Assembly: GCA_030280995.1 (NCBI GenBank)
Contig: JASXTE010000012.1
Span: forward strand, 6,829,001 to 6,893,000
Source: Hemileia vastatrix
Taxonomy: Eukaryota; Basidiomycota; Pucciniomycetes; Pucciniales; Zaghouaniaceae
Reading direction: 5' to 3'
Length of the DNA: 64,000 nucleotides
This document shows positions 1 to 12,494 of the stretch, piece after piece. The notes beneath the pieces are model-generated. The model worked only from the letters and a program-made list of their open reading frames with translations, searched no databases and had not been told where the DNA came from. The position numbers and the translations under genes are program-made. Position 1 is the stretch's first letter. Each line of letters starts with the position of its first letter.

Positions 1-702
1 CATGACTGGGTAACATTAATTCCTGGCCTTGAATTTGCTTATAACAGCACAACTCATTCTGTAACAGAGAAGAAACCATTTGAACTCTGGCTGGGATACG
101 TACCAAATATTCCAGTAAATCATTTAAATAAGTTACCAAGGTTAGATATACACCCTGGCACTAAATCCTTTATTCATATGCAACAAATGTGGAGAAAGAA
201 TGCAGAAGAATGCATCCAAAAAGCATTTAAATATGAAAAGAAAAGGTGGGATAAATCTCATAAAGAATTTGAATTCAAAAAGGGAGATGAAGTCCTCATA
301 TTAACACTACATTTTAACTTACAAGCTAATGTTAAATTAAAGGATCCCTTTGTAGGACCTTTTGTAGTAAGCAAAATGGTTGGTAATAATGCAGTGGAAG
401 TCATATTATATGCTCCATATGATATGAAACATCCAGTTTTCCCTATCTAATTATTGAAACCTTACCATGCATATGATCCTGACTTATTTCCAAAAAGAAG
501 GGGAAGGCCTAAAAAGCAACCTAAAGAAATTTTGTAAAAAGCAGAGATTGAAAAAATACTCAAGAAAAGAATCCTTGCTAAAGAAAAAGGAACTGAGTAT
601 TTATTAATATTTAACGGGAAATCAAATGAATTTGATAAATGGATACCTGAAAAAGAAATTTCTAATTTATCCACCCTTCTTAAAAAATTTAAACAGAAAT
701 AA
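1..702 (+). pseudogene. Gypsy A pol 3' end: integrase C-terminal part and chromodomain-like tail
   Basis: Reading starts in the integrase core (HDWVTLIPGLEFAYN, then KPFELWLGY) and continues through a basic linker (KKRWDKSHKEFEFKKGDEV) to a chromodomain-like end (LLIFNGKSNEFDKWIPEKEI). This order is typical of the end of Ty3/gypsy polyproteins, where integrase inserts the cDNA and the chromodomain guides target choice. The frame is broken by stops near 448 and 535, so this copy is dead. The 5' part lies left of the window. The same segment, on the opposite strand, ends the window at 62530-64000, so both belong to one family. The gene leads directly into the LTR at 884. The family assignment is firm at superfamily level; no named family is claimed. 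Confidence 0.85.
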
Positions 703-883
703 ATTTCTGTTCAACAAGCTGAGGGGTTAAAAAACCAGTACTCATAATATTTTATTATGTTTTATTTCTTTAAAGTATAATCTTTAATGCTGCAGAATTA
801 ATCTGAATACCTGAAAATTAAACAAATAAATAAATAAAATGTATAACTTATCATTTTTTTATTGTTTTTTTTGGGTGGGCTAG

Positions 884-2384
884 TGTCAGCCTGTATATCC
901 CCAGGACTGATTAAAAAGTACTTATAAGTTATGTTAAACACATGAACTATATATGGGAATAATAATTAAGAGTACACAAACAGTATACATAAATAAAATT
1001 ATGATAATATACAAAATATGCCATTATAACACCTTATATACACGCATATATCCACCTTTTATAAGTCTTATGTACTTAATATTAAGTTGGAATATGTTAG
1101 GGTAATATTAAGAGCCTTAAGTATAAGGCTACATAACTTTTAAGTTCACTTAAAGCTGTTATTTTCACTGTTTTATGCAAAAAACAAGAAATGTGCTTTA
1201 TTTCACTTAAAAGTTGATAATATGCGCCATAAAATTGAGAATATCAAAAATGTGCTTTGACAGATCAATTTGTTTCATGTAGGACTATTGATTTGGCTAT
1301 TTAAATGCATAAAAATAACACTTTTCAAATTTGGTGTTTTTTATGCCAGAAAAGGCTTCTGTGTACTGGCCACATACTGCCTGCTTTTTTCCCATGTGAA
1401 TAGCTTCATTTTTAGCAAAGTTAGCTTTTTCACACTATAATTACCCCAAATTCTACGCCCACTGTGGGGAAACACACTAAAATAGGCGACAGGCGCTTAT
1501 TTAGTGTCCTAGCTTAATTAATAATGCATTGACCTTGTTTATATGCACTAATTTCATTAATAACCTTACTCTTGGCATCTTATTTCATCACCACGCTTAA
1601 ATTTGCCTAAATTTAGTCAAGTATTTACCTGTGCAAGGGTTTGCCAAGGACTGCATGTAGTTACCCCACATCTCACACTCTTTTTTGAGTTTTTGGGTGG
1701 TTTCTCAGTCAATATTGGGTATTTTTGAATGGGAATTTCACATAGTATAATGTCAGTATTAGCCCCATTGTTTCTACAGTGAATCCCCCTTATTATTAAG
1801 CTATTATTAACCTTAAAAATTTCCTCTTTAGTCTTTTATATTATTTTTTAATATGCATATACTCTCTTTTTGTCTTATTCTTTAATTTTGATGGATTTTC
1901 CTGATTAATACAGGATTTTGATGGTTGTTACTCTTCTAATAATGTCATGGGTTACTGGTAATGTTGATGGGGATGTCTATTAGCTGTTTGGAGGCTTCAT
2001 TAACTGTGTATTGGGTGGTACATCAAGGTTATCATTGGGGAACTCAGTGTGTATAAAAGGAGGAGGTTTTCGGGTCTTGTTTCTACATTCTTTATCATTA
2101 CAATTTAACCAATATAACCAAATAAATTACAATACATATAAATTAGTACTTTTATAAGACTTTTGAATAGTATCTGAATTATAAAATATATTTTTCTACC
2201 AACTAAAAAGATTTTAAGCCATATATAAAAATAGTGAGAATTATATTACTGAGACCTTTAATTTTGATTATATTTTACTACTTGTTGGATTTAAACTACA
2301 GTATTCATATAGGACCATTAAAATCTTCTAGACAACTGACCATTCAAGCTAGTTCACGTCTTTGTACTTGAACTCAGCCTGACA
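884..2384 (+). repeat. LTR of gypsy A (3' LTR)
   Basis: The LTR begins TGTCAGCCTG just after a purine-rich stretch (GGGTGGGCTAG) that could serve as polypurine tract, and ends CTCAGCCTGACA. Length is about 1.5 kb, long for a fungal gypsy LTR. The same LTR, in reverse orientation and split by insertions, is found at 55971-62335. The end point was fixed by where that second copy loses similarity. It is directly followed by 64 bases that are an inverted copy of the LTR's own first 65 bases (see 2385-2448). Confidence 0.75.
2051..2060 (+). promoter_or_regulatory. TATA-like box inside LTR A
   Basis: GTATAAAAGG lies about 1.17 kb into the LTR and some 330 bases before its end, a suitable place for the promoter at the U3/R border. 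The equivalent site is kept in the B copy (near 56310) and in the solo LTR (near 56965), on the opposite strand. The role is inferred from position and motif only. Confidence 0.45.
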
Positions 2385-2448
2385 GTTCATGTGTTTAACA
2401 TAACTTATAAGTACTTTTGACTCAGTCCTGGGGATATACAGGCTGACA
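2385..2448 (-). repeat. Inverted copy of the LTR A 5' end
   Basis: These 64 bases, read on the minus strand, start TGTCAGCCTGTATATCC and match 884-948 with only about two mismatches. Either another LTR of this family sits here on the minus strand and element A inserted 64 bases into it, or the LTR gained an inverted terminal duplication. The gag of E2 is interrupted exactly at 2448/2449, which favours the first reading. Confidence 0.7.
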
Positions 2449-4800
2449 GGGGCAATAATAATTGAGCTTTTCTCAAGGTTTTTCATGATCTCAGCATCCT
2501 CTACTGTAGATAAATCATTATTCCCAATATCAATATTATTTAAATAATGAATATCCTCTTCCAGCATTAAAACTTCTTGGTATGATTCATATGAAATGTT
2601 GCTGGCACAATCACTTGAAGTATCATTCAGTGCTATTGTGTCATCATCATTTTCCTCTGTCTGTTCAAAAAGATTTATCTTCTTGTCACAAACATGGCCT
2701 TTCTGCCAAGGCTTGCTGCATTTGAAGCAAGTGTTTTTTGCATACTTTTGGGGTGAAACAGGGGAAGAAGGTTTACCAACCTTTTCCAGAGGTTTTTGTT
2801 GGTAATTGGATGTTTTCTCCAATGGAGTTCTAGAAATTAATCTTCTAGTATCATACTTTTCTTTAGAAGGATCTCATTACAAGTATTAATGAAAGATGAA
2901 GGTTCCCTTGAGAAGTCATTCCTAGTAACTATTAAGTCTCTCAGAGACATAGGTAATTTATAGAGGATCCTGTCTGTCCATAACTCAAACTCCATATCTG
3001 GGTCCATTGCCCTCAATATTTTCACAAGTTACATCAGGAACTCAATAGGTTTTTTGGTAGAAGAGCTATATCTGGTTTCTTAATATTGCCTTTGTTGAGC
3101 TAACCTAAACTTGGAACTACCAAATTTTGCTTTAATTAATTTTTTCCAATCTTCCCATGAGTAGTCAGTTTTATCAAAGAGAAGAGATTCATACCACATT
3201 AGGGCTATATTGGTAAATAAAGAAATTAATTTTGACACAATTTCCTTATCTGGGAGTTTTTAAGAATTTTTTAGATTATCGATCCTGCAAATGAACTGCT
3301 GCCAATCAGAGGAAGAGTCACCATCAAATGTTGGATACTGGTCAAGTTTTGGCCAATTCTTTTGATTTGAAGTAGTCTCCTTATTACAAGCTTGTTTCTG
3401 AGCGAGACGGAGCTGTAACTTATCCAATTGGGCAGCAATCTTATTGTTTAATTCTTCTGTGGATGATCCAGGTACATCATCAAGTTTTGATAGAAACTCA
3501 GTGGAACAACAGGAATTTCTGGTACTAATTTTACTTTGGATGAACTATGAGCAGGTACAATTGGGGTATCCTGCTCAACAGGGTCTTTCAAAGAAATGTC
3601 ATAAAAATTTGGATTATGTAACAATGAGTTCAATTTCTCTTCAATGGTTGTTAACCTAGTTTTCACTCTTAGAATACTAGATAAACTCTCATTGATGGTT
3701 GCAAAATATAACTGGTTCTTATTTTGTAAGGATGAATAATAGTTACTCAATCTTTGTAAGTTCATCTTATGTCCATCTAGCTCTTGGCAAAAGATGGACA
3801 CAGTATCTTTTAATTTAGACAAATCATTCTTGATATTTTGCCGTAAAACAACTTTCTTTTCATGATTTAATTTGTAATGAAAAAAATCATCAGAAACTCT
3901 CTGTAACTCACTCCTCAATACTTGATAACCCTGTTCAGTTAACAAACTATTATATTTCTGAGTAAATTGCATGTTGCTCAATATATGATTTTGTTTAGCA
4001 ATAATATCTCTCAAATATTCATCATTAAATTTAGCTACATCTGGAGTATTTGTCAATAGGGAAACAGAATAAATTTCCAGATTCTCATAAAACTCAGGAT
4101 CAAGTGTCTCATCAAAAATAGCCATTTCAGGATTTATCATTGAAGTAGCAATCAAAACCAAAGGATTAGATACATTATAATATTGAGCAATCTGTCTACT
4201 ATTATCAGCCTCTACTGGTCTCACAGTCTCATCTCCTCTTCCAGAATTACCTGAAGGAACTGAATCAGCAACAATAAATGGTACTTGAGATTCAATAGAG
4301 GGGCTTGCAATGGCTTGGGCAAGAATTGAATGAGATTTTTTTTTCTTTCTTCCTCCTTGATAGTGGTGAGGAGGTGTGGGGCTGAACTGATTGGTTCTTA
4401 AAGGACCTGCCTGAGGTACTTGTTGCTGTTGTTGTTGGGACAGATAATCCCACTGGGTGTTCAGCCAATCCCACTGCCACTTTGAGACTTACACCTTTTC
4501 TTGTTGCTTGGGGGCCAATTGTGGAAGGGCTCTTGGGGGGGAGGAGGTTTCCTCTTCTCTTGAAGGAAGAACTCTATTTGTCTTACCTTGTCTTCTAGAG
4601 AGTCTATTTTTGACCTCAGCTTGAGGTTTTCTGACCTGAACTCCTTGATGTGAGTGGAGAGATTTTTGACTTTCTGATTCAAGGGCATCTTTTTTATTTT
4701 GAAGCCTTTGGGAAGCTCTTCAGGGGGGTTGATAGAAGGCTTTTGAACTTGAGCAGTTTTCTCCACTAATATTTCCATCTCCTGAATTTCCACATCCTGA
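2449..4800 (-). pseudogene. Gypsy E2 gag (zinc knuckle and coiled-coil parts), broken
   Basis: Minus-strand open stretches at 4793-4461, 4224-3448, 3025-2837 and 2822-2449 make up a degenerate gag polyprotein, the capsid/nucleocapsid precursor of an LTR retrotransposon. The most upstream part has a charged coiled coil (LRSKIDSLEDKVRQIEFFLQ). The middle part is Leu/Asn/Gln-rich with further coiled-coil character. The last part carries the zinc knuckle CFKCSKPWQKGHVC, a CX2CX7HXC form common in gypsy Gag. Frames are interrupted by stops and shifts. At 2448 the frame runs straight into an LTR end, so the pol part was cut off by insertion. No protease, RT or integrase of E2 is in the window. Confidence 0.65.
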
Positions 4801-5045
4801 TTGGTCCAGTAATTGATTAATTTGAGCCAGTTTTTAAGTCAAAGGAGAACTTACAGAAGAAGCTTCATCATAATTAATTAAATCCAGTTCCTCATCACAG
4901 CCAGAAGTAGGACCTTTATCAGTCATAGTTGTAATTAACCTGAACTGAGAGAGAGAAATATCAAAATAAGTTATTATTTTTTCTTTATTTAAAGAAAAAT
5001 AAGGAAAAACAAATTCTATTATATAAGTAATTATCTGGATTTTGT

Positions 5046-5450
5046 AATCAACTGGAATAATTAAAATATATTGTTTTCCAGGACAAAAAATCAACTGAAA
5101 TAATAATCAAAAAAAAATCATTAATTAATTTAAGATAATTTTATAACCAAGATTTAAAATAAATCTACTGTAGTAATAAAATAATTTAATAATTAGTAAT
5201 GTATATGTTGATAATTATTAGGACTAGAAGTCAACTGAAGAATTTAATTACCAGGACTTAATGTCAACTGAAAATAATTAAACTACCAGGACTTAATGTC
5301 AACTGAAATAATTTAATTACCAGGACTTATTGTCAACTGAAATAATTTTAATATTATTAATTCAATTAATTTTAAATATTAATAATTTACTCTCAGGACA
5401 ATTTGTCAACTGAAATAATTTAATTACCAGGACTTAATGTCAACTGAATT
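5046..5450. repeat. Minisatellite with a ~35-40-bp unit in the E2 leader
   Basis: Several imperfect copies of a unit containing CCAGGACTTAATGTCAACTG are separated by AT-rich spacer. Copies start near 5080, 5218, 5252, 5287, 5320, 5395 and 5427. The array lies between the gag of E2 and its probable LTR, so on the minus strand it would be 5' leader. No coding potential is seen. Confidence 0.65.
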
Positions 5451-5559
5451 AATTAAAAAAACTAATATATAATAATTAATTTAAACTATAATATTACTTC
5501 TAGGACTAAGAACAATATAGATCTATCTTGGTTAACTAGGTAAAAAACAATATTTTATT

Positions 5560-6682
5560 TACCAGACACCTCCCCCTGTAAAATTAGCAAGTTAATGCCA
5601 CTTACAGAGTGCTGAGTAAAAAAGATATACGTGGACAATGAAGTGTGCAAAATTACCCACAAATATATATTACTATTACCAATATATGAACCTAACTTTT
5701 GGAGCGCGGTTTGATTACCGTTTTCAGCAAAAAAAAATAAGTCACTTGGTCAATGATTTTTGTTGTTTTTGTTGTCTACTTGTCCTACTGGTACCTCATT
5801 GTTGATGTTCCCTCGGTCTCTGGCTTCAAGATATTGATGCGCCTTCAACAATTTAGAAAGGGCCTCAAGTGTCGAAGGGTCCTGATGGTCTAGAAGGTTT
5901 TTAATGGAGGTCCAATGGCAGTGATAGGTGGATTTTGGGTTTCAGAGTCAAAGGTATGTATAATTTATCTTTTATTTATTTTACTCAATTTGAAAAGAGG
6001 TATAAATTTTTTTATAATTATTATTATATTTTAAATTCTTAGAATTATGGATATGTAAATACTAAAGTGATAAATATTAATAAAATAATTAATATAATAA
6101 ATTTTTTAATGGAATAATAAGTAAGTAAATTGATGATGCAAACAACCAGGAAAGGGGAGGCCTTATATAGGCAAAAGAGAGACAAAGAACAGAATAAAAA
6201 TCCTATATACAGGTGTATAAAAGAAGAAAAATAATATTCCAGAAGATATTTTCAAATAATAAGGTTTTTCTATACAGAATGTGTTAAAAATGTGTATTTA
6301 CTGTATATTTCAGAAATAAATTGGTTTATTTAAAAATTACTGTAATTTTCATTTTTAAATAAGTAATTTGAATTTCTTGTATATACTTATTTTTATTTTA
6401 ATATTAATTTTTATTTCAATATTAAATTTTAATTAATATCAATATTTATCTCTTTTAAATTGTCATTGAGCACGGTGTTAGGAAATAATAATATAAGATA
6501 CATTTAATACTAATTTTAATTATTTATTAATTTTACTGTTTTGTAACTAGTTAATTTATTACAAGTAAATTTAGATTAAATACATTATAATTAATAATAA
6601 TATATGAGAATTAAAAAGGTGTGGCTTCATCCCAGTAAATAATTAATTATTTTACTGGTTAAGTCTAGCAGCCTGGCTGACA
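5560..6682 (-). repeat. Probable LTR / 5' leader of gypsy E2
   Basis: Read on the minus strand, the block begins TGTCAGCCAGGCTGC at 6682, the same TGTCAG start as the other gypsy LTRs here. It lies upstream of the E2 gag and holds no ORF. The inner border is unclear: near 5560-5575 the minus strand changes from a G-rich stretch to TGGTAAATAAAATA, where TGG could be the start of a primer binding site. Treat the lower limit as approximate. Confidence 0.4.
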
Positions 6683-6850
6683 GCTAAGATTTTATTTCTG
6701 TTCACTGTACAATATCTTATAAATTAACCATCCTTTATTATGTATTCAATTAAATCCAAAAATATATACATAAACTTGAACCAAAAAAATAACTTTATTC
6801 TCTCTTTTTTCCACTATGTGTGATTTAGTATTATTATCATTATTATATTA

Positions 6851-7047
6851 GGAGGTATCAAAGTTAAAAATTTGTAATTATTTAAAAGGTATTTCCCCAC
6901 ACAAAAAGAAAGCCACAAACTTGAAATTAATTCTCAGTAAAAAGGTTTTTTTGGGGCACAATATGGCATATTTTAAAAAATAATCAAAGTTGATTTGGGG
7001 TAAAAAAAGGTAATTTAAAATGGAAGATTTCTAACTTTGATACCCCC
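6851..7047. mobile_element. MITE copy 1 (GGGGGTATCAAAG family)
   Basis: A 197-base element with terminal inverted repeats (GGAGGTATCAAAGTT at the left, AACTTTGATACCCCC at the right) is flanked by the 5-bp duplication TATTA (6846-6850 and 7048-7052). It is inverted relative to the copies at 24239 and 62041. It has no coding capacity. Confidence 0.85.
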
Positions 7048-7482
7048 TATTAGGGGTTCTCAAACATGAAAAATGTAGATATACTTAAAAATAATTTTAG
7101 TCATAAAGAATAGATATTCCAACCATGTTAATTGATAAAATGAAGTATTATTAGGGGTTAAAAGCGTTATATTTGAAAATATATTGAATATTTTTTTAAT
7201 TGAAAAAATGGAGTTTTCTAATGGATGATTTTCCATATTTGAGGCTCCCTAGTATTATTCTCAACTCTTTAATAAAGATTTCAATGTCAATATCTTCTCT
7301 GAAAGATATTTTTCTTCATGATTTTTTCAATGTTTATTATTATTTTATTTATGTATGTGTATGTGTGTTGACTAACAATTTCAAATAAGACTAATTTCTC
7401 AATCTCAGAATACTTTCAAATTGATAAAATTTAACACAAAATAAATTGAAAGGTTTTATTTCTATACTAAGGAAGAGTACTG

Positions 7483-8384
7483 TATGGGTGTCTTTAAAAT
7501 AATAATTTTGATTTTTGTTAGTTACAAAGATCATGTGCAGTTGGCAATGCTTAATGGGGCCAACCTTTAAAATAATAATGTTGATTTTTGTTAGTTACTA
7601 AAATTGTGTGCAGTTGGCAATGCTTAATGGGGCCAACCTAATTACAAATGTAACAAAATGTAATTGTATTGTGAGTATCAAGTGATGAGTTGATATGATG
7701 ATTGACTAACAAATAACAATAGTAGGAAATCAATAAGAGGAAATATTAATGTAAAAGCTTGTCTAACCTTTAAAATAATAATGTTGATTTTTGTTAGTTA
7801 CAAAAATTGTGTGCAGTTGGCAATGATTAATAGGGCCAACCTAATTACAAATGTAACAAAATGTAATCGTATTGTGAGTATCAAGTGATGAGTTGATATG
7901 ATGATTGACTAACAAATAACAATAGTAGGAAATCAATAAGAGGAAATATTAATGTAAGAGCTTGTCTAACCTTTAAAATAATAATGTTGATTTTTGTTAG
8001 TTACAAAAATCGTGTGCAGTTGGCAATGCTTAATGGGGCCAACCTAAAAGTGAATGTAAATATAAGAGACATGGAATAGAAACAGTGAAACAAATACCTA
8101 ATTACGAATGTAACGAAATGTAATCGTATTGTGAGTACCAAGTGATGAGTTGATATGATGATTGATTAACAAATAACAATAGTAGGAAATCAATGAGGAA
8201 ATTAAAATAACCGCTCACTGTGTTAAATATAACTATCACTATTGTTAACCTATATCTAACCTATCTAATACTAACACAAGTATACTCGTTAATACACTGT
8301 TCTGGATAAAGTTATCTAAATAGATTATAAAGAAACAGAGGGTAGTCATGTTGAGTTAGGAAACATCACTTTTAGATTCTGACA
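7483..8384 (-). repeat. 3' LTR of copia Z with extra internal repeat units
   Basis: On the minus strand the LTR begins TGTCAGAATC and ends GACACCCATA. It holds one partial unit (7492-7563) and two full ~203-base units (7566-7768, 7769-7971) followed by the unique part. It is 276 bases longer than the 5' LTR because of these extra units. Confidence 0.85.
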
Positions 8385-8442
8385 CCCCCCTTTTTGAGTA
8401 ACTCGTCATGGAGTTGTAACTTTGATAGGTGGGTTCTTAATT

Positions 8443-9046
8443 TTACCCTATTCAAGGCTTTTGTTAGCATGTCCGCCGGCATTGAGTCTGTTGAAGTGTA
8501 GGGGACCTCGAATACTTGATTAGTGACTTGCTTGCCGATTTAATGTAATAGAATGTGAAGGTGTTTTGTTTGCACATGATAGAGAGGGTTCTTTCTTAGT
8601 GCAATGCATCCTTGGTTGTCATTATAGATTTTAATGGGGGCCTTGCTTTGGTATTTTGAGATGTTGATGTCGTTAAGGAGGTGTTTCAACCAAATTGCCT
8701 CTTTTCCTGCTTCCACCACTACTTTGGCTTCTGATTCTGGGGTACTGATAGAAAAAGTTGTTTTTTTCTTGGTCTTCCAGCTAACTGTGTAGTTGTTGAG
8801 TGTGAAGACATAGCCAGTAGTAGAGCGCCTACTTTCAGTGCATGAACCGTGGTCAGCATTGCAATAGCCCTTCAGTGGCTCAGGATTAGGTTATGTTGGC
8901 TCAAAAAAAATTCCAATATACCTAGTCCCTTGTAGGTATCTGAGCACATGGATAAAAGAATCCCAGTGTTTCATTCCTGGCTTGTTCAAAAATTGAGAGA
9001 GCTGGCTGCACGCAAAGGCCAGGTCCAGTCTTGTGCATTGAACCAG
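8443..9046 (-). pseudogene. Copia Z RNase H region
   Basis: Minus-strand frames show the usual copia RNase H order. First comes LVQCTRLDLAFACSQL with LRYLQGTRY (end of RT), then GYCNADHGSCTESRRSTTGY holding the first catalytic Asp, then STPESEAKVVVEAGKEAIW with the catalytic Glu, then IYNDNQGCIALRKNP, and finally MPADMLTKAL at the C-end. RNase H removes the RNA strand during reverse transcription. A stop after GIFF and another near 8540 interrupt the frame. It follows the RT directly and ends about 60 bases before the polypurine tract. Confidence 0.85.
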
Positions 9047-10286
9047 TTAATTCAGGTGTCCTAAGGCAGATCTATAATTATTATTTGTCTTCAAGAATTT
9101 TTTATGGTCTTCATCAGTTGCACGAATTAATTGTGAGTTTGGTTCCATTGGGGTAGAGATTGATTTGCAGTCGTTCATTTTGTAAAGATTGAGAATGGCT
9201 TCTATTTTGTTTGACTGTGTCAGCGATATTGACTGTTTACTTCTTGTTATCTTTATTCCTAGGATCATTTGAGAGTTTCCCAAATCTTCCATTTTGAATC
9301 TATTAGATATCAAGTCTTTGAACCATTGGATGTCTTTGCCAAATATTGAGAAATCATCCACGTGAACATGGATGAAGCAGGGTCTTTTGGTGTCTTTGTG
9401 GATGAAAAGAGCCGGGTCCACTGTACTGCATGTGAAGTTATTTTCAGTGAAGAATGACTTGACTAATTGGTACCAGCAGTGTGAGGCTTGCTTGAGGCCA
9501 TATAGTGATTTCTTGAGTTTCAGGACAGGGTTGTTGATGTTTTCAGGGGCTGATATCCCTTTTGGCAGTCGCATGTAGATGGTTTCTTCTGGGACTCCAT
9601 TGTAGAAGGCAGACTTTGTGTCCATTTGATGGAAATCCCACTTTTCAGTTACTGAAATTTCAAGAAGCATTCATAATGTTGTGAGTCTACCAGTAGGAGC
9701 AAAGGTCTCTATGTAGTCAATTCCAAATTTTTGAGTGAAACCTTGTGCGCATAGGCAAGCCTTGAATTTTTCTGATTTATTTCTTGTCGTTCAATTTGAT
9801 CTTGGAAACCCAAGTGCTTCCAATTGGTCTGGTGTCATTGTGACACTCAATTACTTCCCATACTTCTTTATTTTTGACAGAATTCAATTCATTTTCAATG
9901 GCAATTCTCCAGTCATTGCTATTCTTTTCTTGTAGTGCTTGTTCATAACTAGATGGAGTTAGGAATGTTTCAGATATAGGAATCATTGCGTTAAGTGCAT
10001 TATCATCAGAAGGATCTGGTAGATTGATGTCATTTATTCTTCCGTTTCTAGTACGGCGTCCTTCAATGATATTTGAGGGATCAATGTTGGAAGAGATATT
10101 TTGGGGAGCTGTATTGCCAGTTAATCTATATTCCCAAAATCTTGAGGTTTGTCTCTGTGGGCCAAGCTCAGGTTCCGTAGCATCAGAGTCATTTTCTTGT
10201 TCACTCTGTGTCATTTGGGGCATTTGAGGCATTGGAGTGGTCATCAGTGGGTGGCACTGAAGCAACAATAGTTGAGTCATCATCAA
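9047..10286 (-). pseudogene. Copia Z reverse transcriptase with linker
   Basis: The upstream stretch (10286-9777) is the acidic, Ser/Asn/Pro-rich linker followed by the start of RT (NDWRIAIENELNSV, then WEVIECHNDTRPIGSTWV). The downstream stretch (9670-9047) holds the RT palm: KWDFHQMDTKSAFYNG with the first Asp, LKKSLYGLKQASHCWY, and the catalytic box HVDDFSIFGKD, where His replaces the usual Tyr of YVDD. Two frameshifts are visible, one just above 10286 and one near 9780, because the protein can be followed only by changing frame. A stop also precedes MLLEISV near 9671. The enzyme is therefore inactive in this copy. Confidence 0.88.
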
Positions 10287-10528
10287 TCAATAGATTTGGC
10301 CAAGAAATTTTTGGTTTGGGTGGTTCATAGAATGGGTATATCTCCTCATTAAAGATTATGTTGTGTGAATAAAAAAGGCTTGTTGGTTTCTAGGTTTAGT
10401 AGCCAATAAGACTTATTTTCCTTGTGAAAGTCCAGAAGACGTGCCTTGATGGAATTACTGCTGAATTTTCCAGAACGTATGTGCTTACCAATGAGGGTGT
10501 ATGCTAGGCATCCAAAGGTTTTGATGTA

Positions 10529-12460
10529 TCATACTTTAGGTTTCTTGTTGAACAGCATTTCATATGGGGACAATTGATTAGGATTTGATTTTGTCGGGAT
10601 GTGATTTTCTATGAACACAGCTGTTTTTATTGCCTCTCCCCACAGTTTAGTTGGCATATTAGCTCTAAAGAGCATTGCTTTGGCCATCTCAACTGAAGTT
10701 CTGTTTCCTCTTTCAGAAATTGGGTTTTGTTGTGGGGTGTATGGGGATGTCACAATAATTTTAAAACCCTTGTTGGCAGAAAGATCATTAAATTTTTTAT
10801 TGAAAAACTCACCACCTCCATCACATACTAAGTTAAGCAGTTTCTGCCCAGTAAGATTCTCAGAATATCTTTTGAATTGCAGGAAATAGTCAAAGGTATC
10901 TGCTTTATTTTTAAGTATATACACAAATCTATATGAAGAATATGTGTTGGTCAATTTAAAATAGTACTCATTCCCAGCTTCAGTTTTAACAAGTCTTCCA
11001 TATAGGTCACAGTGCACGTATTCCAATGGTCTGATGGCGGTAGGAAAATGACCAAGGAATGGCAATTTGTGCATTTTGGCATTAACACAATGTTTGCAGA
11101 AGAACGTGTCGCTTGTGTCTTCAAAAGGTATATTTAAGTGCCTTAGGAAGGTTTTGAGGTAATTCAAGTTCACATGCCCAAGTTGTTTGTGCCAGGATGA
11201 CAGGTCAGACTTCTTGACAGATGCAATCAAAGATACATTGGAATTTTTGAGCTTACGATGTTTAGCATTGATCTGGTATAAATTGGATCCAGGAATTAAT
11301 GCACCTGAAAGTACCTTCTTTCCGTTGTTCTCAATCAGAATAGACCCATCAGGTTCAGCATGCATTCAGCATCCTCCTTTGATGAATGGAGCTAATGGGA
11401 TAAGGTTACAGATGATTTTTGGTATGTGAAGGCATCCCGTGAGGCGGACTCCTTCATTTTCGTCGTTCAAGAAGTCCACAGATCCAATTCCCATGGCGTA
11501 GATCATGGCACCATTTCCAACCTTGATCGAAATTTTAACTTGGTCATATGAGGTAAATATTTTACTTTCTGGGAACATGTGCAATGATGCTCCAGAGTCA
11601 AATATGAATTTGTTGGAGTCTGGGAGTTTTGTGGTAACCGCAGTGTGAAGATGAAGTATTTCATGAGTAAAATTTGCAGTTTCTGAGCTTGTTGATTTGC
11701 CTTTGTTTTTTTGTTTGAAATTAGGACGAAGTTCAGGATGTAAAGCCCAACACTGGTCTTTGGAGTGAGGACATTTATCATTGTGTTTACCATTAGCACA
11801 GTACTCTTGTTTTTTATTTTGGGTATTTTCGCCCTTCTTGGCAATGAGTGCCGTTTCCGATGAATCGAGGCAATCAGCAATAAGGTGAAGCTTCACAAGG
11901 ACCACATCAATGGTAGGTGGTTTTCAAGTATCTTCAGCTGTGTTAATTATCATTGCGCGGTGCATCTCAAGTGAGTCAGGCAATTTGTCAAGAATAAAAT
12001 AGGGATAATGCTGATCTTCAAAATTTTGCCCAATGAGAGTCAATTCATTGATTGATGATTGAAGTTCTGTGACAAATCCTTGTATATTTCCTTCAGAACA
12101 CTTAATGGAGCTGAATTTTGTATACGCTGCTGCTACATTTGTTGGCCCAGTTGCAGAGTAGAGCTCAGCCAATTTTCTCCACAGTCCCATCGGATTTGAC
12201 CTTTCAGTTTTGTCAACAATGGAATTTAAATTTGTGTCATCTAATTTCTGGACTATTATGTTAGCGGCTTGACGGCATTTGATTGTGTAAGCAGCCTTAG
12301 CTTCCTCTGTTGATGGAACTGAGATTTTGCCTTTGACTAGATCATCAAGATCACACTGTGATAGGTAGAAAATCATCTTCCTGCACCATGTAAGATAATT
12401 TGAGGATGTAAGGATAGGTATGTCCTGCAATAGTTGGCCGGAGTGATTAGATGATTCCAT
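10529..12460 (-). pseudogene. Copia Z gag-protease-integrase
   Basis: One minus-strand frame starts at ATG 12460 and is interrupted only by single stops near 11924, 11366 and 10529, so the ancestral gag-pol was a single ORF. Gag (MESSNHSGQLLQDIPILTSS) is of the UBN2/copia type. A zinc-knuckle-like segment (YCANGKHNDKCPHSKDQCW) follows, then protease with catalytic FDSGASLHMF, the GAG-pre-integrase HHCC region (SSWHKQLGHVNLN with CKHCVNAKMHKLPF) and the integrase core (VHCDLYGRLV, NLVCDGGGEFF, PISERGNRTSVEMAKAM). In the integrase DDE triad Asp and Glu positions are visible, although the second Asp box reads CDGGGEF instead of the usual DNGGEF. Confidence 0.9.
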
Positions 12461-12494
12461 GGCAATCAGTTGAGTCTATTTCAGACTTTTAATC

